A stretch of DNA of 64,000 bases from JBCCXL01 sp039191605 (GTDB lineage Bacteria; Acidobacteriota; Thermoanaerobaculia; Multivoradales; JAHZIX01). Of this stretch, positions 33,145 through 41,480 are shown piece by piece (positions within the stretch are counted from its first letter, which is position 1; every line of letters begins with the position of its first letter). A program made the position numbers and the translations under genes. The stretch covers positions 1 through 64,000 of the forward strand of contig JBCCXL010000011.1 in the NCBI GenBank assembly GCA_039191605.1. Reading direction: 5' to 3'. A model generated the notes under the pieces. It was not told where the DNA came from, ran no database searches, and was given only the letters and a program-made list of their open reading frames with translations.

Positions 33145-33736
33145 AGATTCTCCAAGATTGGGATTCGAGGTATCGGGGGACGGTGCACTGGCGCGATTTC
33201 GCGCCCGAGCGGAAGCGAAAGTGATTGGATGATCGACGATGTGCGCTCAATTCTCAGGAAGAGGGTAGGCTCAGAGAGGGCAAAGACGGGTGCCCCGATC
33301 GCAGATGCGAACCAGTCGATGCCGCAGTCCACGTCCTGACTGCACGAGGCGCCGCGGGTCCAGCAATCGAGATCGGCGGGCCAGGCCGAGGCGCAACATC
33401 CGCTGTAGGCACTGGGATCCGGGCAGCTCATCTGGTTACCGTCATAGCTCACCCAGTTGGCGCCAGCGTTACAGCTGGAAGTGCCTTGGCAGGTCTCCGG
33501 CTGGCCGTCGTTGGCCCAGGGATTGGGAGTCGCCGTACATTGGGACTCCTGCTGCCCACCCCCGGCCTCGGGACTCATTTGGCGAGATAGGTAACAGAAG
33601 GCCGCGTCGTGATCGGCCGTGGCGGGGAGGGGCGCGTGCTCGGCGTGAGCAGGGCCAAACCCCACCACCGGGAGAACAACAGCTATGGCGAAGACGCAGA
33701 GGCACCGGACCAGCTAGAGCGAGGAGCGATGGACAT
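33117..33736 (-). pseudogene. Secreted cysteine-rich protein, family member 2, probably broken
   Basis: The ATG at 33736 has GAGGG in front but its frame stops after 17 codons. The following base frame carries the rest of the signal peptide (LVRCLCVFAIAVVLPVVGFG) and the family body: HDAAFCYLSRQMSPEAGGGQ, QESQCTATPNPW, ETCQGTSSCNAG and CWTRGASCSQDVDCG. One inserted or deleted base near 33715 would restore a single frame. After DVDCG the family's C-terminal cysteine module is missing and unrelated sequence runs to a stop at 33117, inside the next gene. It is either a decayed copy or has a sequencing error plus a shortened end. Confidence 0.6.
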
Positions 33737-33781
33737 TCTTTTTCCCTCGGCTATTCTGTTAATTGTTATTAAATCATTTTA

Positions 33782-33810
33782 TTTTTAATTCATAAATCTA
33801 TGGCTGTCAA
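33782..33810 (-). promoter_or_regulatory. Sigma-70-like promoter before cysteine-rich member 2
   Basis: On the minus strand a perfect TTGACA (33805-33810) is followed after 17 bases by TAAAAA (33782-33787), inside a strikingly AT-rich island in this GC-rich genome. The ATG at 33736 lies about 46 bases downstream. Confidence 0.55.
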
Positions 33811-34004
33811 GGCAAATCGAACTCGTCTTAGCGGCCCCCAGCACCGGAGAATTGGTTGAGTGTGGCACAACGCGCGATATAAGCCCCCAGAGACTTCACC
33901 TCGGTGGATGCAATCCAGTTTCTTATCGAAACGCCAAGGCGTTACTCTGGGGTGAGGTTAAGAGCTTCTAGAGACTGGCTTTCTAGAGGTACGTAGCTAG
34001 TGAA
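33811..34004. other. Gap between promoter island and terminator
   Basis: No gene is visible. The base composition is close to even, unlike the surrounding coding sequence. It separates the promoter of member 2 from the terminator of member 3. Confidence 0.5.
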
Positions 34005-34030
34005 AACGCCCCCGCGGATGCGGGGGCGTT
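34005..34030 (-). terminator. Terminator of cysteine-rich member 3
   Basis: A perfect 11-bp stem AACGCCCCCGC/GCGGGGGCGTT around a 4-base loop; on the minus strand it is followed by TTC. It lies 110 bases beyond the stop of the gene ending at 34141. Confidence 0.8.
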
Positions 34031-34140
34031 GGTCTTCTAGGCCGCAAAGCTCCCTGAGAAAAGCGATGTCTCAACGCGTGGACCTCTCGACTCATCGTTC
34101 AATGATCGCCTTCCCTCGAAGCGCTAAGAGGAGAGAGCAG

Positions 34141-34599
34141 TCAGATGCAGATGCACTGGTTGCTGAAGCAGTAGCCATCGGAGCCACACTGGCTCCCATT
34201 CAAGCAGCTACTTCCCGAGACGCATTGATCGCAGTCGGGATCGAAGAAGCAAAAGCTATAGCAGATGCCGTTGCTGGCACAGGGGCTGGGGCAGTTGGTA
34301 CGAATGCCATTACATTCAGCGTAGTTGGAGCCGTCGGTACAGGTGACGGTGGTGCCGGACGCGGTGCAGGAAACCGTCGTCTGAAACCAGCCAGGACAGA
34401 GTCCCGATTCTGCGCGGCAGAAGGCTTCCTGGCTGTCACCGTCTCCCTTTGCTTCCTTATCGAAGGCCGCAAGTTGAGAGAGGAACTCGGCGTCGCTGTT
34501 GATCTCCACCGGGAGCTGGGCAGCGCTGGTGGAGGCGGGAAGTAGGGCAAGGGAGAGGGCGACGAGGATGAACAGGAGCTGAGATTGAGTGCTGGACAT
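34141..34599 (-). CDS. Secreted cysteine-rich protein, family member 3
   Basis: A 152-residue protein with a signal peptide (LLFILVALSLALLPASTSAA). The mature part starts with an acidic stretch (EINSDAEFLSQLAAFDKEAK), then DSQEAFCRAESGLCPGW, VSCTASGTTVTCTDGS, AECNGIRTNCPSPCASNG, CFFDPDCDQCVSGSSC and SQCGSDGYCFSNQCIC. It has about 16 Cys. Of the four it is closest to the gene at 36462: both share QEAFC, CPGW, DG-x-N-x-AECNG and CASNGIC. The C-terminal quarter resembles small disulfide knots of the EGF/knottin type. It stands alone, with its own AT-rich upstream region and terminator. The function is unknown. Confidence 0.78.
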   Translation of the reverse strand: MSSTQSQLLFILVALSLALLPASTSAAQLPVEINSDAEFLSQLAAFDKEAKGDGDSQEAFCRAESGLCPGWFQTTVSCTASGTTVTCTDGSNYAECNGIRTNCPSPCASNGICYSFCFFDPDCDQCVSGSSCLNGSQCGSDGYCFSNQCICI

Positions 34600-34920
34600 T
34601 GGGTCTGTCCTCCAAGAGAGATGGGAAGTTACTGCATGATATCTGTTAAACTGATACTTCGAATAGTCTAATGTTCTATAACTTTAATTAGCAGCTTGAG
34701 CCAAGCAACCGTCACGCTTGTTGCAGACCTTTGGTTATCGCTCCGACCGGACTTTGGTGACTTCGCTCAGAGGAACAGGCGGCAGCATCTATAGCCACCT
34801 GGCCGACGAAGAGTTCGACAGCGCCCGAAAACCAGTCCAGGGCCGCTCACGAAACTCTCTTCGCCTCGCCCGCTCGGCTTCCCGACCCCGAGCTTCGAAA
34901 ATCCAATAGGAGGCCAGCCC
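34600..34920. other. Divergent upstream region, cysteine-rich member 3 and propeller gene
   Basis: This region of about 320 bases has an AT-rich part at 34630-34700 that holds the probable minus-strand promoter, and a GC-rich part leading to the propeller gene. A short open frame at 34718-34909 shows no family-like sequence. AGGAGG just before 34921 is the ribosome site of the propeller gene. Confidence 0.5.
34675..34704 (-). promoter_or_regulatory. Possible sigma-70-like promoter before cysteine-rich member 3
   Basis: On the minus strand TTGGCT (34699-34704) and TATAGA (34675-34680) are spaced by 18 bases within an AT-rich stretch, about 75 bases before the start codon. The match is only moderate. 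Confidence 0.35.
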
Positions 34921-36306
34921 ATGTCGCACCATCCATCCCACTCCCGAGAGCGAGCCGTCCAGCGCCGCTCAAGTCTCTCCATCCTCGTCTGGGTCACCCT
35001 GACGGCTCTTCTCCTGTTGTTAGCTGTCTCAGCCGCCCAGGGCGAGGAGCCCACCGGCTCGACGGAGGTCGTTCCGGCTTCGCTGACGAGCCTGTCGGAG
35101 ACCGCTCTGTGGCCACAGTGGCGTGGCCCGGAGCGAGACGGCAGCGTAAGCGGCGCGGCGTGGCCGGCGAGCCTGGAGGGCATCGATTTGTCCTGGGACG
35201 TGCAGGAGCTGGGGCCGAGCTATTCCGGACCCATCGTGGCGGAGGACCGGGTGTTCATCACCGAGACGGTGGACAAAGCCGAAGAGGTCGTGACGGCGCT
35301 GGACCGGAAGACCGGTCAGGTGCTGTGGCGTCAGCAGTGGAAGGGCTCGATGTCGGTACCTTTCTTTGCGGCGAAGAACGGCTCGTGGATTCGCTCCACC
35401 CCGGCCTATGACGGCGAAAGCCTGTACGTCGGCGGCATCCGCGAGGTGCTGGTGCGCCTGGACGCCTACACCGGCTCGGTGGTGTGGAAGGTGGACTTCC
35501 CGGAGCGCTACGGCACGCCGATGCCGGACTTCGGCTACGTCGCCTCGCCGCTGGTAACGGAGGACGCGGTGTATGTGCAGGCGGCGAACTCGATGCTCAA
35601 GCTCAACAAGGAGACCGGCGAGACGATCTGGCGCAGCCTCCAGACCGACGAGAGCATCATGGTCAACGGCGCCTTCTCTTCGCCGGTGCTGGCGCAGCTC
35701 GGTGGGGAAGAGCAGCTGGTGGTGCAAACCCGCACCCACCTCGCTGGCGTGAGCCCCGGGGACGGCTCGGTGCTGTGGACTCAGGAAGTGCCCTCCTTCC
35801 GCGGCATGAACATCCTCACCCCCACGGTGATCGGCGATCGCGTGGTCACCAGCAGCTACCGCAACGCCACCTGGGCCTACCAGGTCTCCGAGTCTGAGGT
35901 CAGCACTGCCTGGCAGTCCAAGGTGCAGGGCTACATGTCTTCACCGCTGGTGATCGACGACTATGTCTACCTCCACCTCGGCAACGGCCGCCTGACCTGC
36001 ATCCACTGGAAGACCGGCGAGCAGGCCTGGACGACGGAACCTCTCGGCAAGTACTGGAGCATGGCGCGCCAGGGGGAGCGGGTTCTGGCCCTCAACGAGA
36101 AGGGCGAGCTGCTGCTCTTTGATGCCTCCCCGGAGGGCTTCGAGATTCTCGACCGCCAGACCGTCTCCGACCAGGAGACCTGGGCTCATATCGCCGTGGC
36201 GGGGGAGGAGGTCTTCGTCCGCGAACTGCGCGGCCTGAAGAAGCTCAGCTGGAAGGCCGAGGAGATGCCGACTCTGCAGTCCGCGGCGACCGTCGCCGGA
36301 GAGTAA
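34921..36306 (+). CDS. Secreted PQQ-like beta-propeller protein
   Basis: A 461-residue protein; AGGAGG precedes the ATG, and a hydrophobic signal segment (LVWVTLTALLLLLAVSAAQG) lies at residues 22-42. The rest is one propeller of PQQ-like blades: WPQWRGPERDGSVSGAAWP is the usual entry, then ALDRKTGQVLWRQQW, RLDAYTGSVVWKVDF, KLNKETGETIWRSLQ, SPGDGSVLWTQEV and HWKTGEQAWTTEP. It lacks the cysteine pair and metal ligands of true quinoprotein dehydrogenases, so it is probably a binding or scaffold protein in the periplasm. It is related to the propeller half of the gene at 25894 but has no esterase-like domain. A shared terminator follows. Confidence 0.85.
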   Translation: MSHHPSHSRERAVQRRSSLSILVWVTLTALLLLLAVSAAQGEEPTGSTEVVPASLTSLSETALWPQWRGPERDGSVSGAAWPASLEGIDLSWDVQELGPSYSGPIVAEDRVFITETVDKAEEVVTALDRKTGQVLWRQQWKGSMSVPFFAAKNGSWIRSTPAYDGESLYVGGIREVLVRLDAYTGSVVWKVDFPERYGTPMPDFGYVASPLVTEDAVYVQAANSMLKLNKETGETIWRSLQTDESIMVNGAFSSPVLAQLGGEEQLVVQTRTHLAGVSPGDGSVLWTQEVPSFRGMNILTPTVIGDRVVTSSYRNATWAYQVSESEVSTAWQSKVQGYMSSPLVIDDYVYLHLGNGRLTCIHWKTGEQAWTTEPLGKYWSMARQGERVLALNEKGELLLFDASPEGFEILDRQTVSDQETWAHIAVAGEEVFVRELRGLKKLSWKAEEMPTLQSAATVAGE

Positions 36307-36404
36307 ACAGCGTCTCGTTGAGCCAATGAGCTCCCAATAGAGTCTGGATTTAAATTCCGGAAGTCACATTCGGAAGTTATATCCGTGGGTCATACTGGGC
36401 AAAG

Positions 36405-36440
36405 AGAAAGGCCGACCTCAAGAGTGAGGTCGGCCTTTCT
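36405..36440. terminator. Bidirectional terminator, propeller gene and cysteine-rich member 4
   Basis: A perfect 16-bp stem, AGAAAGGCCGACCTCA at 36405-36420 and TGAGGTCGGCCTTTCT at 36425-36440, with a 4-base loop AGAG. It sits between convergent genes with A and T runs at the two outer ends. Confidence 0.92.
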
Positions 36441-36461
36441 GCGTCTACGGTGTTCCGCGAA

Positions 36462-36953
36462 TCAATAGCAGTCGCAGGTCCCGTACTCGTCGAACCAACC
36501 AAGGTCACAAACCCCACTCCCGCAGTCACTCTGAAACTCGCACGGAGCACCCTGCCGGCAGGTATTGCAATCCGGATCAAAGGAGCAGGAGGGGTTACAA
36601 ATGCCGTTGCTGGCGCAAGGGTTCGGACAGTAGGAGCGGACTCCGTTGCACTCAGCCCAATTCGGACCGTCGCTACAGGTCGCTGGGTTTCCAGAGTAGG
36701 AGCAGGAAGCCCGAAGGGTGCCCCAGCCTGGGCAGGTATTCCAGGACTGAGCCGAGCAGAAGGCCTCTTGGCTGCCGTTTCCCGCTTCCTTCTGGAACTC
36801 ACCGAGAGCGACGACGAATTCTGCGCCCTGACTGAGAGAGTGCGCGGCGGGAGTCGTCTTGCACTCGTCGGCAGCAACGGCTGGCCCCGTGAACCCAACA
36901 ACGGCGAGGGCGAGAAGGGCTGCGAGAACGAAGGTGCGTCGATAGCTGATCAT
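36462..36953 (-). CDS. Secreted cysteine-rich protein, family member 4
   Basis: A 163-residue protein. The ATG at 36953 starts a clean signal peptide (FVLAALLALAVVGFTGPAVAA) and has GGAGG upstream; an earlier ATG at 37007 adds an unlikely leader. The mature part has about 17 Cys: GSQEAFCSAQSWNTCPGW, ASCSYSGNPATCSDGPN, AECNGVRSYCPNPCASNG, CNPSCSFDPDCNTCRQG, then CEFQSDCGSGVCDLG and a C-x-C end. It aligns along its length with the gene at 34141. Like the others it lies alone, transcribed from an AT-rich upstream region at about 37010-37070. The function is unknown. Confidence 0.78.
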   Translation of the reverse strand: MISYRRTFVLAALLALAVVGFTGPAVAADECKTTPAAHSLSQGAEFVVALGEFQKEAGNGSQEAFCSAQSWNTCPGWGTLRASCSYSGNPATCSDGPNWAECNGVRSYCPNPCASNGICNPSCSFDPDCNTCRQGAPCEFQSDCGSGVCDLGWFDEYGTCDCY

Positions 36954-37579
36954 AGCGATGCCTCCATGGAGCTGGATGAGAATTGGATGAGCAACGTACC
37001 CAGTCAATGCAGTTATATCAACGTATTAGCGTAAAATAAATCTTCAATTAAATAAGTTACACAGATCTGTAACACTCGGATCATCTCAGTTGACGAGAGC
37101 TGTGGCCCTACGCCTGGCAAAGAAGCCAGCCGCGCTTCCCATCATCACCTCAATTCTCAGCTGTAGCCCTGGCTCGAGCCCGCCGGAGTGGCTGGGTGCG
37201 TCTTCCTGCTGGGTGCATCTCCAGCAGAGAAGGGCCGATTCAGCCGGTTGCATTACTCACCGGGTCCACCGGCTCAGCCGGTCTTGCGCTCACTGAACGG
37301 AGATCGCTCCTGCGCAGAAACCCCGGTCCAGGTACTGGGAGAAAGCGAGTACCCACTCAGAATCGACGCACGACGGCTTCCTTGGAACCGGAAGCGCCAG
37401 AATCCGTTAGGCCGTGCCCGTCCCGACTCACCCTATGGGAGACACATCCTCATCGTTGGAGAGGATTCGAAACTTCGATCTCCCTATCTCCTTGATTGCA
37501 GGTCTTTTCGGCTACCGCCCCTCGGAACCGCAGATCTCTCTGGTTTTTCTCCACCCCCAACCAGCATTGGAGCCCCGCG
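36954..37579. other. Intergenic region without a convincing gene
   Basis: The first 120 bases are AT-rich and probably hold the promoter of cysteine-rich member 4; a TTGACT lies near 37005 on the minus strand, but I see no good -10 partner. The rest (37120-37579) has several short open frames whose translations are rich in Arg, Pro and Ser and look non-coding. A small palindrome CCGGCTCAGCCGG is near 37269. Confidence 0.5.
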
Positions 37580-38083
37580 ATGTCGATCTCTTCCATCCTT
37601 GCCGACAAGGCCATCAACGTAGATCACATCGCCGTGGCGGTGCCGGATCTTCAGCAGTCCATCGTGTTCTATCGCGATGTTCTGGGCTTTGAGGTCCTCG
37701 AGACTCGCACCACCGCCGGCCGGCGAACGGCCATGGAGTCGGCGGTGCTCAAAGCTGGCCCGATCACGCTTGTGCTGGTGCAGGGCACCAACGAGGACAG
37801 CCAGGTGAGCCAATACATCGCCCACCACGGTGCCGGGGTGCAGCACATCGCCATCGGTGTCGAAGATCTTCCGGAGGTGGTGGAGAGCCTGAAGGCGGCG
37901 GGAGTGGAGTTCGTCACCAAGACGGTGATCCAGGGGGACGGCATTCGCCAGGCCTTTACCGCCCGGGACCCCGGCTCCGGCATGATGTACGAGCTGATCG
38001 AGCGACAGCGTCCCGACGGCCGCTTTACCGACGCCAGCGTGCAGCAGCTCTTCGAGCAGATGGAGGCCTCGGACGCCTTCTGA
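37580..38083 (+). CDS. VOC (glyoxalase/dioxygenase) superfamily protein
   Basis: A 167-residue protein of the vicinal-oxygen-chelate fold with two beta-alpha-beta-beta-beta modules. Metal ligands are readable: His in VDHIAVAVPDLQQSIVFY, His in AGVQHIAIGVEDLPEVVE and Glu in GMMYELIERQ. The second module (HHGAGVQHIAIG, LKAAGVEFVTK) recalls 4-hydroxyphenylpyruvate dioxygenase and methylmalonyl-CoA epimerase, but the protein has only half the length of the former. The ATG at 37580 has GGAG eight bases upstream. No aromatic-catabolism or propionate genes are near, so I do not name a reaction. Confidence 0.8.
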   Translation: MSISSILADKAINVDHIAVAVPDLQQSIVFYRDVLGFEVLETRTTAGRRTAMESAVLKAGPITLVLVQGTNEDSQVSQYIAHHGAGVQHIAIGVEDLPEVVESLKAAGVEFVTKTVIQGDGIRQAFTARDPGSGMMYELIERQRPDGRFTDASVQQLFEQMEASDAF

Positions 38084-38110
38084 GGCTTCTAAGGGTCTTA
38101 GCGCGACGGC

Positions 38111-39325
38111 TCATTCCTCGCTGGAGTTCTTCTCTCCAGCGCTCGGCTGCCCGCCAAGAACCTTCTCTTCGAGAACTGCCGCCGGCATCAGCCCCGCCGT
38201 TACCAGGCGAGGCACGACACGGCGCCAGCGATCTTCCCGCTGAAAGACATCCTGGAAGATCGGCAGTGCCGTCCCCCGATGGCCGGCGGAGTAGAGGGCC
38301 ACCGCCTTCCAGAACGGGAGCTCGGCGATCTGAGGCGCTAGCTCCGCGGCGGTGGAGTAGGCCTGGACGGCGTCCTCGATTCGCTCCTCGGCCATCGCTT
38401 CGTCACCGCGGTTCATCCAGGTGTAGGCCCGAGACAGAGTGAGGAGCCGCTCCAGCTCGTCCAGAGGCTGGGGATGGTCGTCCACCCGCAGGTCCACCAA
38501 GCGGTCTTCCCAGGCCTTGCCGGTGCTCTCGGCGCGCACCACCACCAGGGCGGCGCTCTGACGCCCGCGGATATCGCCGCCTTCGGCCTCCGCCGCCCGC
38601 AGCGCCGCCATCAGGCGCTGGGCGAGCTCGCCCTCGCTGTCTTCGAAGGCCTGGGCCATCGCCGCCCAGACGGTGTCTTTGTCCATCAGGTTGGCCTGCA
38701 CCGAAAAACCGTCGCCCTCGAGATGGCCGGCCTCGGCGATGCAGCCATCGCCGGTCCAGGCGGCGGTGCGGCCCTGGGCGTCGATCATTGCCACCTGGCG
38801 CACGGCCCGCTCTGGGTCCTCTTCCAGCAGAGCGTCCAGCGCCTGCCGCGGAGACTCTCCGGTCGCCAAGCGCTCCAAACCCAGGGGACCATAGTCGATC
38901 TTCACCAGGCTTTGGGTCGCCACCGCCCCGACGCCCGCCTGGGCCCAGGCGACGGTGGGGCCGACCTGGAACCAATGGCTCTGGACCGCCACGCCGAGGG
39001 TGCTGGTCTTGGCGTCCCGGGCGACGATGGAGTAGGTGTGGGCCCAGGGGCCGGTGGGGGTAAAGGTCGCTTCCCCGGCGGTCTTGCTGGAGCGTTCCCC
39101 TCGGGCTTCAGGCTGGGTTGAGGGCTGAGCTGGGGGGATCTGTGCCTGGGCTGGAGGAGCGCTGGCGAATGTAGAGAGAGACGCTACGGCGAGGAGCGCG
39201 GAGCCCAAGGAACCCAGCGCGCTCAGAGCGGCGCGGCGGCGGTTCCGCCATGCCGGGTGAGATCGAGCATGAGCGGAATCGACGGGGCGAGAAGAATCGG
39301 CAGAGGAGTTGAGCCAGGGCACCAT
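38111..39325 (-). CDS. Secreted DUF1028 protein with C-terminal TPR-like helices
   Basis: The ATG at 39325 has AGGAGG seven bases upstream; residues about 30-55 form a signal peptide (ALGSLGSALLAVASLSTFAS). Residues about 80-290 are a DUF1028 domain, an Ntn-hydrolase-like fold: HTYSIVARDAKTSTLGVAVQ, VGAVATQSLVKIDYG, DPERAVRQVAMIDAQGRTA and AWTGDGCIAEAGHLEGDGF. The remainder has TPR-like pairs (RAYTWMNRGDEAMAEERI; WKAVALYSAGHRGTALPIF), a known companion of this domain. No activity is established for DUF1028 proteins that I know of. It converges on the VOC gene and diverges from the AraC-type gene, with 181 bases between the chosen starts. Confidence 0.85.
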   Translation of the reverse strand: MVPWLNSSADSSRPVDSAHARSHPAWRNRRRAALSALGSLGSALLAVASLSTFASAPPAQAQIPPAQPSTQPEARGERSSKTAGEATFTPTGPWAHTYSIVARDAKTSTLGVAVQSHWFQVGPTVAWAQAGVGAVATQSLVKIDYGPLGLERLATGESPRQALDALLEEDPERAVRQVAMIDAQGRTAAWTGDGCIAEAGHLEGDGFSVQANLMDKDTVWAAMAQAFEDSEGELAQRLMAALRAAEAEGGDIRGRQSAALVVVRAESTGKAWEDRLVDLRVDDHPQPLDELERLLTLSRAYTWMNRGDEAMAEERIEDAVQAYSTAAELAPQIAELPFWKAVALYSAGHRGTALPIFQDVFQREDRWRRVVPRLVTAGLMPAAVLEEKVLGGQPSAGEKNSSEE

Positions 39326-39506
39326 GAGCAGCCTCCTGTTGGGCGCGTAGCGGGATGAGATCGGTGGAGTGTATCGCCCCCGCTGGATCTCTCTCATGGT
39401 CGACTGTTGAAAGCGCGCTGTCCTGAAGCGAGAGAGATCAATAGAACTCGGTAGACTTGAAGGCGCCCCCGAGAGCGAACCCAGACTCCATCGCGAAAGC
39501 CCACCG

Positions 39507-40373
39507 ATGATCACCGTGTCCTACGAAGCCCAGCGCGCCGATCAGCAGGTAGAGCTGCTCTACCTGGAGGAAGTGCTGAAGCGAGATCTCGAGCCTCCAC
39601 CGACGCAGGCTCATCGCCCGTCCTTCTACCTGATGGTGCTCTATACCGCCGGCAGCGGAGAGCACCTGGTGGATGACCGTCGACACCCCTGCCGCCGGGG
39701 AAGCCTGATTTTCGTTGCCCCAGGGCAGGCGCAGGCTCTGCCGACGGACCCTACGATCCGAGGCCGCATGCTGCTCTTTACTCCCCAGGCGGTGGAAGCG
39801 GCGCGGCTGCTCTCGGGGCCGCTGGAGTCGTCCGGAGTCCTAGACCACCGGCTCCATCCGCCGCTGACCTCCCTAGAAGAGCCGGAAGTAGCGCGCCTCG
39901 AGCGGCTCACCGACCTCATTGCCGAAGAGAGCGCCGCGGTAGAGGAGGGCATTCGCCAGGACGTGCTGCTTCATCTCTTCACCGTATGGATCCTTCTCAG
40001 CCAGCGCTATCGGCAGGCCCGAGGGCAGCAGCAGTCAGGGCTGCCGTATCTAGAATTCCGGCGCTTCCTGAAGCTCCTGGACCAGCGACGCCGGGAGAGT
40101 CGCAACGCCAGCGATTACGCCCACTGGCTCGGCATCAGCCCGAGGCAGCTGCGGCGCATCACGTCTCGGGTCGCGGGGCTGAGTCCGAAGGATCTGATCG
40201 ATCGCGAGATTGTGCTGGAGATCAAGCGCTGGCTGCTGCAGCCGGGCGTACCGCTCAAACGCATCGCCTCGGAGCTCGGCTTCGAAGGGCCAGAGGCCCT
40301 GGTGAAGTACTTCCGTCGCTGCACCGGAGAGACTCCCGGAGCCTGGCGCCAGTCCCAGGAGAGCGAAAGCTAG
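39507..40373 (+). CDS. AraC-family transcriptional regulator
   Basis: A 288-residue regulator. The N-terminal half is a cupin-like sensor (SFYLMVLYTAGSGEHLVDD, RRGSLIFVAPGQAQALP), the usual ligand-binding part of AraC proteins. The C-terminal 100 residues hold two helix-turn-helix motifs: SDYAHWLGISPRQLRRITSR and VPLKRIASELGFEGPEALVK, followed by YFRRCTGETPGAWRQ, the family signature. The ligand is unknown. The neighbouring double SnoaL-like gene, 158 bases downstream on the same strand, is the obvious candidate target, together with its own gene and the divergent DUF1028 gene. Confidence 0.93.
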   Translation: MITVSYEAQRADQQVELLYLEEVLKRDLEPPPTQAHRPSFYLMVLYTAGSGEHLVDDRRHPCRRGSLIFVAPGQAQALPTDPTIRGRMLLFTPQAVEAARLLSGPLESSGVLDHRLHPPLTSLEEPEVARLERLTDLIAEESAAVEEGIRQDVLLHLFTVWILLSQRYRQARGQQQSGLPYLEFRRFLKLLDQRRRESRNASDYAHWLGISPRQLRRITSRVAGLSPKDLIDREIVLEIKRWLLQPGVPLKRIASELGFEGPEALVKYFRRCTGETPGAWRQSQESES

Positions 40374-40531
40374 CCCAAAGTCCGGTGATTGCCTTCCAGG
40401 CCGAGATGGGCAATAGACCGTCCGACATTGCCCTTATGCCTCGAGCTGTCGCTCCATAGGCTTCAGGGAACGAATCGACGAGCGCCGCGGGCGCCGTCTT
40501 GATCTTGCCCCACCTTCGAGAGGAGAGCCTT

Positions 40532-41314
40532 ATGAGCAACGTCACCGCCAGTGAGATCACCCAAGGAGAAAAGGTCCGCCAGCTGCTGGAGAGCCTGGAG
40601 TCCGGAGACCACGCCCCTATCGCCTTCATCAACCCGCAGAAGTACGTCCAGCACAATCTCGCCGTAGGCGATGGCCTGGAGGGTTTCGGCGCGGTGGTGG
40701 CCAACGCGCCGCCGCAGGGCTTCAAAGCCAACGTGTGGCGGGTGTTCGAAGACGGCAACTACGCGGTAGCCCACACCGAGTACGACTTCTTCGGTCCCCA
40801 GGCGGGCTTCGACGTTTTCCGCTTCGAGAATGGGCAGATTGTGGAGCATTGGGACAACCTCCAGCCCATCGCTGCGCCGAACCCCTCCGGGCGCACTCAA
40901 TTCGACGGACCGACGGAGATCCAGAGCCTGGAGAAGACCGAAGAGAACAAGGCGCTGGTGGCGAGTTTCGTCGACCGGGTGCTCTTCGGCGGTGACTTCG
41001 CCAGCGCCGAGGACTTCGTCCACCCGGAGCGCTATCACCAGCACAATCCCGCGATCGGCGATGGTCTCGACGGTCTCGGAGCAGCTCTCGAAGCGATGGC
41101 CGCTCAGGGGGTTACGATGAAATACGACACCCGTCATCTGCTGCTAGGCCAGGGCAACTTCGTGCTCACCGCCTGCGAGGGGGAGTTCGCCGGCAAGCCC
41201 AGCGCCTTCTTCGATCTCTTCCGGGTGGAGGACGGGCGCATCGTCGAGCATTGGGACACCATCCAGGAGATCCCACCTCGGGATCAGTGGAAGAACGACA
41301 ACGGCAAATTCTGA
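40532..41314 (+). CDS. Double SnoaL-like (NTF2-fold) protein
   Basis: A 260-residue protein made of two homologous NTF2-like domains. The first half has KYVQHNLAVGDGLEGFGAVV, YAVAHTEYDFFGPQAGFDVF and FENGQIVEHWDNLQPI; the second has RYHQHNPAIGDGLDGLGAAL, FVLTACEGEFAGKPSAFFDL and VEDGRIVEHWDTIQEI. Each half has the H-N and E-H-W residues that mark the SnoaL-like group, which includes polyketide cyclases and many hydrolase-like proteins of unknown substrate. GAGAGGAGAG precedes the ATG at 40532. It probably arose by duplication and forms an internal pseudo-dimer. It lies downstream of an AraC regulator. Confidence 0.85.
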   Translation: MSNVTASEITQGEKVRQLLESLESGDHAPIAFINPQKYVQHNLAVGDGLEGFGAVVANAPPQGFKANVWRVFEDGNYAVAHTEYDFFGPQAGFDVFRFENGQIVEHWDNLQPIAAPNPSGRTQFDGPTEIQSLEKTEENKALVASFVDRVLFGGDFASAEDFVHPERYHQHNPAIGDGLDGLGAALEAMAAQGVTMKYDTRHLLLGQGNFVLTACEGEFAGKPSAFFDLFRVEDGRIVEHWDTIQEIPPRDQWKNDNGKF

Positions 41315-41337
41315 TCCTGACCTGATGAATTTCTAAA

Positions 41338-41406
41338 TCTCGCGGGAGGCGGTCTCGGAGCCAGGGGCCCAAACCAGCGACCAGAGCCAAGCCGCCTTCC
41401 GCGAGA
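41338..41406. repeat. Long imperfect inverted repeat
   Basis: TCTCGCGGGAGGCGG (41338-41352) pairs with CCGCCTTCCGCGAGA (41392-41406), 14 of 15 positions, enclosing 39 bases. It lies between the SnoaL-like and glycosyltransferase-like genes and could be a terminator, though no T-run follows, or a structured leader. Confidence 0.65.
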
Positions 41407-41480
41407 CAGGATGCCGCAGATTCTTAATGCTGCGGCCCCTTGGTGCCGAGGTGGGGGAGAGATACCCTCGACCTGCCACC

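Noticed and set aside
34718..34909. Possible small gene of 63 residues
   Set aside because: No ribosome site, no signal peptide or family-like sequence, and it lies in the shared upstream region of two divergent genes.
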